Assembly: GCF_000383855.1 (NCBI RefSeq)
Contig: NZ_KB912877.1
Coordinates: 2,243,047 to 2,307,046 of the forward strand
Direction of reading: 5' to 3'
Length of the DNA: 64,000 nucleotides
Source of the DNA: Methylobacter marinus A45
GTDB lineage: Bacteria > Pseudomonadota > Gammaproteobacteria > Methylococcales > Methylomonadaceae
Position numbers and translations under genes: made by a program. Under the pieces are notes generated by a model. It saw nothing but the letters and a program-made list of their open reading frames with translations, made no database searches and was not told the origin of the DNA. Positions within the stretch are counted from its first letter, which is position 1, and each line of letters opens with the position of its first letter. Positions 8,446 through 16,141 of this stretch are shown piece by piece.

Positions 8446-10341
8446 ATGAACGGTTCCTATCCCATCAAGTTATTGTTGTTACTCTGTTTGTTCATAGCCA
8501 CCGGCTATGCCGATTCCGGCGCTCAAGTCCCGGCGCCCGCCCCGTCCTATGAGCGCCTTGAATTTACTCCGCCGGAACCGGGCACGTACCGGTTGCCGGC
8601 GATGGGTTTGGCCGCCGACGGCGCCGTGCTGGACACCGAAGGCAACGATGTCACACTGCACGGTTTAATGGGCGACAAGGCTGTGCTGCTGAGCTTTATC
8701 TATGCCACCTGCAGCGATGTTAACGGTTGCCCGCTGGCGACCGCGGTCCTGCACAAAATCAAAAACCGCCTGAAAAAAGAGCCGGAGCTGGCCGGACAGG
8801 TACGGCTGTTGACCTTAAGCTTCAATCCCGAGCACGATACGCCGGCCATGATGAAGCAGTACGGCCAAGGGTTCCAGGGACAGGGCGTCGAATGGCTGTT
8901 TCTGACCACGCGCTCGGAGCGGCAGTTGCAACCGATACTGGACCAGTACAAGCAAACCATCGAAAAAGTGTATGACGATCAAGGCCGCTTTACCGGCACG
9001 TTCTCGCATCTTCTGCGCGTTTATCTGATCGACAAGGACAAACAGCTGCGCAATATTTACAGCGTCTCGTTTTTGCAGCCCGATATCCTGATCAATGACA
9101 TCAAGACCGTGCTGCTGGCGGAAAAAAAGCCCGAGATCCAGGCCGTCTCGGTCGATTCGGAAGCATTGTATGCCGCCGGCGACAACAAAAGCCGTTACGA
9201 GCACAGTGATTATGAAACCCATTCGATGGCCCTGACCGACCGCAACGGCCGGCCGGCTGACCTGATGAAGACCGTGCGGCAGCCGCCTTTGGGGCTGCCC
9301 GCCGTGCCCGTGCCGGACAATAATCCGTTGACCGCCGACAAGGTCGATCTGGGCCGCAAACTGTTTTATGACCGCCGCCTGTCGCTCAACAACACGTTTT
9401 CCTGCGCCATGTGCCATATTCCGGAGCAGGGTTTTGCCAGCAATGAAATGGCCACGGCCGTCGGCGTGGAAGGGCGAACGGTCAGGCGTAATGCGCCGAC
9501 AATCTATAACAGTGCATACGCGCGGACGCTGTTTCATGACGGGCGCGAAAACACGCTGGAGCAACAGGTCTGGATGCCGCTGCTGGCACATAATGAAATG
9601 GCCAATCCGTCCATCGGCTACGTGCTCGACAAAATCAAAAACACCGGCGATTACAACGATCTGTTTCAAAAAATCTTTGGCAAGGGGCCGGATATGGAAA
9701 GCCTGGGCATGGCGATCGCCAGTTATGAGCGAACCCTGAACTCGGCGAATTCGCCTTTCGACCGTTGGTTTTACGGCAAGGATCGGCGGGCGCTCGATAC
9801 CAGGGCGCAGCGCGGGTTCAAGCTCTTTACCGGTAAGGCCAATTGTTCCAGCTGCCATGCCGTCACCTCGGAGCATGCCTTGTTTACCGATAACGATTTG
9901 CATAACACCGGCATCGGTTATGCCGTCGCGATGGGCAAAACCGAAGACAGCCAGCGCGTGCAGGTGGCGCCGGGCGTTTACCTGGATGTCGCGGCACAGT
10001 TGATCGACGAGGTTTCCGCAGCCAGGCCCAACGACCTCGGCCGTTATGAAGTCACGCAGGATCCCGCCGATCGCTGGAAATACAAAACCCCGTCGTTGCG
10101 CAATGTCAGCCTGACCGCGCCGTATATGCATAACGGCTTTTTCCAGACATTGCGGCAGGTGATTGAATTTTATAATCGCGGCGGCATCGCCAATGAAAAT
10201 CTCGATCCTTTGATCAAACCGTTGCATCTGACGGCGCAGGAAATGGATGAGCTGGAAGCTTTCCTGAACGCGTTGACCGGGGATAATGTCCGGGAACTGG
10301 TTTCGGATGCCTTTGCCGCCCCGGTCGGGGACGCGGAATAG
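8446..10341 (+). CDS. SCO1/SenC-MauG di-heme fusion protein (MtoX maturation)
   Basis: A 631-aa exported protein with two modules. The N-terminal SCO1-like thioredoxin fold (about 40-225) has C89 and C95 in CSDVNGC, a wider spacing than the usual CxxxC, plus the candidate copper-ligand H188. The C-terminal di-heme cytochrome c peroxidase/MauG module (about 285-615) has heme sites CAMCH (320-324) and CSSCH (467-471). By analogy with mtoX loci where SCO1 and mauG are separate genes, it should deliver copper and perform an oxidative modification of MtoX. A signal peptide covers about residues 1-22. Confidence 0.88.
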   Translation: MNGSYPIKLLLLLCLFIATGYADSGAQVPAPAPSYERLEFTPPEPGTYRLPAMGLAADGAVLDTEGNDVTLHGLMGDKAVLLSFIYATCSDVNGCPLATAVLHKIKNRLKKEPELAGQVRLLTLSFNPEHDTPAMMKQYGQGFQGQGVEWLFLTTRSERQLQPILDQYKQTIEKVYDDQGRFTGTFSHLLRVYLIDKDKQLRNIYSVSFLQPDILINDIKTVLLAEKKPEIQAVSVDSEALYAAGDNKSRYEHSDYETHSMALTDRNGRPADLMKTVRQPPLGLPAVPVPDNNPLTADKVDLGRKLFYDRRLSLNNTFSCAMCHIPEQGFASNEMATAVGVEGRTVRRNAPTIYNSAYARTLFHDGRENTLEQQVWMPLLAHNEMANPSIGYVLDKIKNTGDYNDLFQKIFGKGPDMESLGMAIASYERTLNSANSPFDRWFYGKDRRALDTRAQRGFKLFTGKANCSSCHAVTSEHALFTDNDLHNTGIGYAVAMGKTEDSQRVQVAPGVYLDVAAQLIDEVSAARPNDLGRYEVTQDPADRWKYKTPSLRNVSLTAPYMHNGFFQTLRQVIEFYNRGGIANENLDPLIKPLHLTAQEMDELEAFLNALTGDNVRELVSDAFAAPVGDAE

Positions 10342-10346
10342 CACGC

Positions 10347-10376
10347 AGTCAGGCCGGACACGTGTCCGGCCTGACT
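10347..10376. terminator. Perfect 30-bp palindrome between convergent genes
   Basis: The DNA from 10347 to 10376 is its own reverse complement: AGTCAGGCCGGACAC followed by GTGTCCGGCCTGACT. It lies 5 bp past the SCO-MauG stop and 52 bp before the end of the opposing CHAD gene. No T tract follows on either strand, so it may act as a factor-assisted bidirectional terminator or mRNA-end stabiliser. Confidence 0.6.
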
Positions 10377-10428
10377 GGCGGCTTAACCGGTCAGAGTGGT
10401 GCGACGGACCTGTCGCATGGCCGCGGAT

Positions 10429-11949
10429 TCAGGACTTGGCGTCAAACAGCGACTTAAAAGCCGCGCGGTTCTTGGGCTGTCTGAAAGCGGTGAATTGCTC
10501 GCTGAAATCATGGCGGGCCTGGCGCTGACGTACATTCAGATGCTCAATCAAAAGATCCATCGCCAGCGCGGTATTGGCTGATACAGAGGCGGCCAGCATT
10601 TCCTCGCGAAACAGTTTCAGTGCATCGGCCTGCACTTCGCAGTCCTGAAATTCGCCTAGCGCTTTCTGGAGTGCTTTCAGGGATTTAATGAAAGGCTTGA
10701 TCCGGTCTTCAGGATAAAGGGATTGAAAAAACTCCATTAAATAGCGCAGTTTCTTGCAGGTTTTTCTCAGCTCATGCAGCGCTTGCGCCGGAGATTGGTC
10801 GGTAATGGTTTCGCCTTTTTGCAGGATGCGGTGGTAAATTTTCCGTAGCCTGAGGTCGGCCAGTTCTTTAACGGGACGCCTGGCATTAGGGTGTGGCGGC
10901 TTTTTGGCAACCGGTTCTTTCAGGTACTGTTCCCATTCGGCTAATGTGCTTAAGTACTTTTTGGATTTGAGTTTGGCCGCCAGTTCTTTTTGAGCTTTTT
11001 GCTGCTTGGCCTGGAGCAATTCATGTAAAGGATCCAGGTCATTCCGGATTGTAGCCGGCAGGCTGTCTTTATAGTGTTCAAAATTTAACAGATAGACGTC
11101 CAAATCACGGGTCTGGCTTGTAACCTGCCCGAGCCAGCAAAAAAAGCCGGCATAATAGGCGCTGACAGACTCGGGCAGTATGCCTTTGATCTGACTGAGG
11201 CCGGAGCGGGTTTTACGCACGGCGATGCGGTAATCATGCAGAAATTCGCTGTCTGTATCGGCAATGACGCCATGCTCGTTGTCCTTGATGGTTTTCAGCA
11301 GGTGGCTGTAGATGAATTTGCCGGCAATATCGGCGCGCATGTCCGGGTCCAGGTGAATCGTCAGCTTTGAGGTGTAGGCCTTAGGTTTAATCCCTTGCAG
11401 TTTGAGGGCAGCCAGCAGAAGCGTTTCGGAAGGCCGCAGGTTAAGTTTGGAGGTCAGAAACTTGCTGATTTTCGTGCTGGCATGGTCATGGCCCGCTACC
11501 GACTGCAATGAAACACGGCTATTGTACAGTTCATGTTCTTCAAGGAAGAGGCGCAGAATGGTTTCCTCGTTTTTATTGATGATGTTGAACCGGTAACACT
11601 GATAATCCAGTTTGCAGACAGACAGCAGGGCACGCATCTCCAGTACCGGTTCGAGCACGCTGCGTATTTTTCCCGGTTTCAATTGTTTGCTGAAAGCGGG
11701 TACGCTATCGAGTTCCTCTTCGGCGATGATCTGGCCGGTTTTAAGATGTCTTAACACCAGCCTTGACGAGGACCGGGATTGATTAAGCTCGCAGGTGATG
11801 CCATGGCCATGGAGTCGCCAGTCGAAGCTGTCGAAATAGGTCTTGAGAGTATATTGACGGCTGACCTGTTTCAAAGCGACTTTATCGCTTAATTGAGCGA
11901 TAAACTTTTCCGTCGTTAGTTTTATCGGTAAGTCAAACTGTAGGGACAT
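10429..11949 (-). CDS. CYTH-like/CHAD domain protein
   Basis: A 506-aa cytoplasmic protein with a C-terminal CHAD domain (about 215-495), a helical bundle with conserved histidines and basic residues that binds inorganic polyphosphate in characterised members. Seen here are HDYRIAVRKTRSGL, LHELRKTCKKLRYLMEFF and GEFQDCEV. The N-terminal 200 residues look like a CYTH tunnel fold (YFDSFDWRLHGHG) but the usual ExExK motif is missing, so catalysis is doubtful. It is divergent from the sixA-like gene and close to the pst operon, which fits a polyphosphate or phosphate-storage role. Confidence 0.82.
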   Translation of the reverse strand: MSLQFDLPIKLTTEKFIAQLSDKVALKQVSRQYTLKTYFDSFDWRLHGHGITCELNQSRSSSRLVLRHLKTGQIIAEEELDSVPAFSKQLKPGKIRSVLEPVLEMRALLSVCKLDYQCYRFNIINKNEETILRLFLEEHELYNSRVSLQSVAGHDHASTKISKFLTSKLNLRPSETLLLAALKLQGIKPKAYTSKLTIHLDPDMRADIAGKFIYSHLLKTIKDNEHGVIADTDSEFLHDYRIAVRKTRSGLSQIKGILPESVSAYYAGFFCWLGQVTSQTRDLDVYLLNFEHYKDSLPATIRNDLDPLHELLQAKQQKAQKELAAKLKSKKYLSTLAEWEQYLKEPVAKKPPHPNARRPVKELADLRLRKIYHRILQKGETITDQSPAQALHELRKTCKKLRYLMEFFQSLYPEDRIKPFIKSLKALQKALGEFQDCEVQADALKLFREEMLAASVSANTALAMDLLIEHLNVRQRQARHDFSEQFTAFRQPKNRAAFKSLFDAKS

Positions 11950-12065
11950 AGGGTAAAAAGGGTAATAAACTCAGGAACGTCTGCCATAAGCCTATCAAGC
12001 TTACCAATACCGTATTACTATTTGATGACAGGCTTTCTTTTAATCGTAAACAGGTCAAGTTAAGC

Positions 12066-12581
12066 ATGAACAGAGAATTATGGCTGTTAAGGCATGCAAA
12101 ATCGGACTGGCATGTCGATGCCGATGATTTCGATCGGCCGCTGAATAAAAGAGGGAAGCGCGCCGCCCGGCGGATGGGTGCCTGGATGAAGCTGCAACAA
12201 CTGAGGCCTGATTTCATCGTAAGTTCGCCGGCGTTAAGAGCCGTTGCGACGGCGGAAATCGTCTGTGCCGAAGCCGGCTTGGCGGTTCAGGCCATCCATC
12301 AGGATAAGCGTTTGTATGAGCAGGGCCTTGCGGGGCTGAAGGCCGCGCTTACCGGATGTCCGGCCAGGGCGCGGCGGGTTCTGCTGGTTGGCCATAATCC
12401 GGAATTGGAAGCGCTGCTGATTGATCTGGCAGGACGTGCGGCCGTGCCAGACGCGGATAAATTACTGCCGACGGCCGCCCTGGCGAGGCTCGCGCTAGCT
12501 TGCGACTGGCAGCACTTGCGCACGGGCAGCGCGGAACTGTTGTCGATTACGTACGCGCGGGATTTGCCCGACGTCTGCTGA
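12066..12581 (+). CDS. sixA: SixA-like phosphohistidine phosphatase family protein
   Basis: Histidine phosphatase superfamily member of 171 aa. The RHG-type motif reads LLRHAKSDW with R9 and catalytic H10; the second histidine is in VGHNPELE. SixA proteins remove phosphate from phosphohistidine domains, but related small members have other substrates. It lies between the divergent CHAD gene and the Pho-box-controlled pstS. This CHAD/SixA/Pst neighbourhood suggests a link to phosphate metabolism rather than to the nitrogen phosphotransferase system. Confidence 0.8.
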   Translation: MNRELWLLRHAKSDWHVDADDFDRPLNKRGKRAARRMGAWMKLQQLRPDFIVSSPALRAVATAEIVCAEAGLAVQAIHQDKRLYEQGLAGLKAALTGCPARARRVLLVGHNPELEALLIDLAGRAAVPDADKLLPTAALARLALACDWQHLRTGSAELLSITYARDLPDVC

Positions 12582-12606
12582 TCGCATAGACAAGAAAATA
12601 TGTGGA

Positions 12607-12624
12607 TTGTCATATTCTTGTCAT
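12607..12624 (+). promoter_or_regulatory. Pho box of the pst operon
   Basis: Two TTGTCAT half-sites (12607-12613 and 12618-12624) sit 11 bp apart, the spacing of PhoB dimer sites. A -10-like CATAAT at 12635-12640 follows 10 bp later, the normal geometry in which PhoB replaces -35 contacts. It lies 51 bp before the pstS ATG. PhoB itself is encoded at 56405. Confidence 0.85.
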
Positions 12625-12675
12625 GTTTTGTTTGCATAATGCTTGCAAGTTAAATTACTTCAGTAAAGGCTGGTT

Positions 12676-13662
12676 ATGAAATTATTATTTAGAATAAAGC
12701 GGTTAGTTACAGCAATGGGGGTGGTTTCCGTCTCGTTAGTCAGCAGTCATGCGTTGGCCGCGCAGACGGTTGACGCGGATATTCCGGCGTATCAAAAAGC
12801 CAGCGGTATTTCAGGTAATCTGTCCAGCGTCGGCTCCGACACGCTGGCAAATTTGATGACCCTGTGGGCCGAGGAATTTAACCGCAATTACCCGAACGTC
12901 AACATTCAGATTCAGGCGGCGGGGTCTTCCACCGCGCCTCCGGCGTTAACCGAAGGTACCTCAAATATCGGACCTATGAGCCGTAAAATGAAGGATGACG
13001 AGATTGATGCCTTTGAAAGCAAATTCGGATACAAACCAACCGCGGTGCCTGTGGCGATCGATGCCCTGGCTGTGTTTGTCAATAAAGACAATCCGATTAA
13101 AGGGCTGACACTGGCCCAGGTTGATGCGATCTTTTCGCCGACCCGCAAATGCGGCTATGAAAAAGACATCACGACCTGGGGCGAAGCGGGGCTGGATGGC
13201 TCATGGCAGGGCAAACCCCTGCAGTTATACGGACGTAACTCGGTTTCCGGTACTTACGGTTTTTTCAAGGAAAAAGCGCTGTGCAAAGGCGATTTTAAAG
13301 ATAACGTCAATGAGCAGCCCGGTTCCGCTTCGGTGGTTCAAGCGGTGACCACATCGGTGAATGGCATTGGTTATTCCGGCATGGGTTATACCACGTCAGG
13401 CGTGAGATCCGTGCCGCTGGCGAAGGATGCCGGCAAGGCCTTTATTGATGCGACTCCGGAAAATACGCTGTCAGGCACTTATCCTTTAGCACGCTACCTG
13501 TATGTTTATGTGAATAAAAAACCCAACCAGCCGTTGGCGCCATTGGAAAATGAGTTTATGAAAATGGTTTTATCAAAAGAAGGCCAGCAGGCTGTTATAA
13601 AAGACGGTTATATCCCTTTACCTGCTAAAGTCGTTGAGAAAGCGCTGGCGGTCATTCAATAA
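12676..13662 (+). CDS. pstS: Periplasmic phosphate-binding protein PstS
   Basis: High-affinity phosphate receptor feeding the PstCAB importer. The signal peptide ends near SSHALAA (about residue 29). Phosphate-contacting features include [21 protein letters not shown] and [12 protein letters not shown]. The 328-aa length and the C-terminal [12 protein letters not shown] are typical. It is the first gene after a Pho box and is separated from pstC by a terminator, so it should be made in excess over the membrane subunits. Confidence 0.95.
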   Translation: MKLLFRIKRLVTAMGVVSVSLVSSHALAAQTVDADIPAYQKASGISGNLSSVGSDTLANLMTLWAEEFNRNYPNVNIQIQAAGSSTAPPALTEGTSNIGPMSRKMKDDEIDAFESKFGYKPTAVPVAIDALAVFVNKDNPIKGLTLAQVDAIFSPTRKCGYEKDITTWGEAGLDGSWQGKPLQLYGRNSVSGTYGFFKEKALCKGDFKDNVNEQPGSASVVQAVTTSVNGIGYSGMGYTTSGVRSVPLAKDAGKAFIDATPENTLSGTYPLARYLYVYVNKKPNQPLAPLENEFMKMVLSKEGQQAVIKDGYIPLPAKVVEKALAVIQ

Positions 13663-13795
13663 GGGTCCCTGATTATGGAAAAGTTGTGGAAAGGGCTTTA
13701 ACTGTTGTGCAGGGATGCATAAACAAGGATGTTGAGCTGGATTAATGCTCGCTTCTCCTCCTCTCGGTACTCAGAGGTTAATCCGGACAAAAGGT

Positions 13796-13831
13796 GGCTG
13801 AGATTTGTTATACGAATCTCGGCCTTTTTTT
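13796..13831 (+). terminator. Terminator between pstS and pstC
   Basis: GGCTGAGATT (13796-13805) pairs with AATCTCGGCC (13815-13824), with one wobble, over TGTTATACG, followed by seven T. This is a good intrinsic terminator. Partial readthrough would set the PstS to PstC ratio. It also argues against the TTG at 13805 being the pstC start. Confidence 0.85.
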
Positions 13832-13870
13832 GTTTTTTATCACTGTCCTACTAATTTACAAAATGTCGGC

Positions 13871-16141
13871 ATGTCTGAAACCAATTTAAATTTTCAATCC
13901 GCGGGCACCCAAATTCATGCCGGCGGTTATTACTTTCAATGGCGACTGCTAAAAGACCATTTGGCCCGCTATGGCGTCATAGTGGGAGGACTGGGCGTCA
14001 TTGTCGCTATCGCACTGATTTTTTTCTTCTTGTTGTATTCGGTGTTTCCCTTGTTTATGCCGGCGACAGCGGAATCCGTCGCGCACTACGAGGTGCCGGG
14101 GAAAATGCCGGGCAGTACCGTGCTGCTGGCGATGGAAGAGCAGAATGAAGTGGCCGCCCGATTTACCGATAGCGGACAGGTCGTGTTTTTTGAAGCGGCA
14201 ACGGGCAAGACGGTGTCAACCGAGACGGTACCGATACCGGCAGGGACGACTGTCACCAGTTTTGGCCAAGGCGATCCGGCCGAAGGTGTGGTTGTCTACG
14301 GGTTGTCGAACGGCCGGGCGCTCATCGTAAAGCAGCAATATAAACAAACCTATCCGAATGGCGAGCGGGTCATCACGCCCTCACTGGCCTTTCCATTGGG
14401 CGAGACACCGTTAGTGGTGGACGATACCGGGGCCGCCGTGGAAAAAATCGCCGTGCAGGCCAATGACGAAGCCACAATTGTAGCCAAGGCCGGCAATAAG
14501 ATCCGCTTGGTCAGCTTTGAGAAACAGGAATCCTTATTCGACGAGGAGGCAGGACTGGAGCGCACGGATGCCGTATTGGACATGCCGGTCTATAACCTGA
14601 CCGATATGATTATCGATGAGGATCAGCGTAACCTATACCTGGTCAGCAGCGATGGGCGCCTGAGTTTCTTTGATATCAGCAATAAAAGCCATCCGGTTAT
14701 CCGACAGCATCAGAATGTCGTGGCGGTGGGAGAAAAAATTACCAGCCTCGCCTTTTTAAATGGAGATCTGTCCTTGCTGATTGGCGATTCCAGCGGCCTG
14801 GTATCGCAATGGAGCCAGGTCAGGGACGAGTTAAATCGTCCCGCACTGCAAAAAATCAGATCATTTAAAGTGTCCAACAGCCCCGTTATTGGCATCCATG
14901 CCGAGCAGCGCCGTAAAGGTTTTATGACGCTGGACGCCGATAGCGTGGTCGGCATTTATCATTCAACGGCCGAACGAGAGCTGGTTAAAGAAACGATCGG
15001 TGAGCCGGGGGCTGTCGCGGCAACGTTGGCGCCGAAGGCCAATGCCTTTCTGGTGCAATCCGGGGATGGCTCGGTGCATTTCTGGCATGTTGATAATGAG
15101 CATCCGGAAGTTTCGATGCAGGTGTTTTGGCAGGAAGTCTGGTACGAAAGCTATCAGAAGCCCAATTATATCTGGCAGTCTTCTTCGGCAAGCAATGATT
15201 TTGAACCTAAATACAGCCTGGTGCCGCTGGTGTTCGGCACACTGAAGGCGGCGTTTTATTCGATGCTGTTTGCCGTGCCGTTGGCATTGATGGGGGCTAT
15301 TTATACCGCCTACTTCATGGCGCCGGCCATGCGCCGCTACGTCAAGCCGAGCATCGAAATGATGGGCGCGTTGCCGACCGTTATTCTGGGCTTTCTGGCG
15401 GGTCTCTGGCTGGCGCCTTTTATTGAGACGCACCTGGCGGGGCTGTTTGCGTTGTTTATGCTGGTGCCGCTGGCCGTGATGCTGTTTGCCGCGTTCTGGC
15501 ATAATCTGCCCGAAACCATACGGCAACAAGTACCGGAAGGCTGGGACGCGGCGTTGCTGATACCGGTCATTTTATTAAGCGGTTGGCTGGCTTTTGCGGT
15601 CAGCGAACCGCTGGAAGCGTTATTGTTCAACGGCAGTCTGCGCGAGTGGCTTAAAGCCGAACTGGGCATTGGTTATGACCAGCGCAATGCCCTGGTGGTC
15701 GGCGTGGCAATGGGGTTCGCCGTGATCCCGACGATTTTTTCGATTGCCGAGGACGCCATTTTCAGCGTCCCGAAACATTTGACGGTCGGCTCCCTGGCCT
15801 TGGGCGCCACGCCTTGGCAGACCATGATCAGGGTGGTGCTGTTGACGGCCAGTCCCGGCATATTTTCGGCGATCATGATCGGGTTGGGACGGGCCGTCGG
15901 CGAGACCATGATTGTCTTGATGGCGACGGGCAATACGCCGGTCATGGATTTAAGCGTCTTTCAAGGCATGCGCACGTTATCGGCCAATATTGCCGTCGAA
16001 ATGCCGGAAGCGGAAGTCAACAGCACACACTACCGGGTCCTGTTTTTGGCGGCATTGGTATTGTTTCTGTTCACCTTTATTGTTAACACGCTGGCCGAGA
16101 TCATTCGCCAGCGCTTACGTGAAAAATACAGTTCGTTATGA
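13871..16141 (+). CDS. pstC: Phosphate ABC transporter permease PstC (long form)
   Basis: Inner-membrane subunit of the high-affinity phosphate importer. At 756 aa it is far longer than E. coli PstC (319). After a first membrane segment (LGVIVAIALIFFFLLYSVF), about 400 extracytoplasmic residues with repeated beta-propeller-like pieces precede the core permease, whose coupling loop contains SLALGATPWQT and the GLGRAVGETM signature. I set the start at MSETNL because the earlier TTG lies inside the terminator; no strong ribosome-binding site is visible. It overlaps pstA by 4 bp. Confidence 0.92.
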   Translation: MSETNLNFQSAGTQIHAGGYYFQWRLLKDHLARYGVIVGGLGVIVAIALIFFFLLYSVFPLFMPATAESVAHYEVPGKMPGSTVLLAMEEQNEVAARFTDSGQVVFFEAATGKTVSTETVPIPAGTTVTSFGQGDPAEGVVVYGLSNGRALIVKQQYKQTYPNGERVITPSLAFPLGETPLVVDDTGAAVEKIAVQANDEATIVAKAGNKIRLVSFEKQESLFDEEAGLERTDAVLDMPVYNLTDMIIDEDQRNLYLVSSDGRLSFFDISNKSHPVIRQHQNVVAVGEKITSLAFLNGDLSLLIGDSSGLVSQWSQVRDELNRPALQKIRSFKVSNSPVIGIHAEQRRKGFMTLDADSVVGIYHSTAERELVKETIGEPGAVAATLAPKANAFLVQSGDGSVHFWHVDNEHPEVSMQVFWQEVWYESYQKPNYIWQSSSASNDFEPKYSLVPLVFGTLKAAFYSMLFAVPLALMGAIYTAYFMAPAMRRYVKPSIEMMGALPTVILGFLAGLWLAPFIETHLAGLFALFMLVPLAVMLFAAFWHNLPETIRQQVPEGWDAALLIPVILLSGWLAFAVSEPLEALLFNGSLREWLKAELGIGYDQRNALVVGVAMGFAVIPTIFSIAEDAIFSVPKHLTVGSLALGATPWQTMIRVVLLTASPGIFSAIMIGLGRAVGETMIVLMATGNTPVMDLSVFQGMRTLSANIAVEMPEAEVNSTHYRVLFLAALVLFLFTFIVNTLAEIIRQRLREKYSSL

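Noticed and set aside
8815-10344. Long minus-strand frame opposite the SCO-MauG gene
   Set aside because: Shadow frame; both heme-binding motifs and the SCO motif lie on the plus strand.
13805-13870. TTG start extending pstC by 22 codons
   Set aside because: The extension lies within an intrinsic terminator hairpin and T tract.
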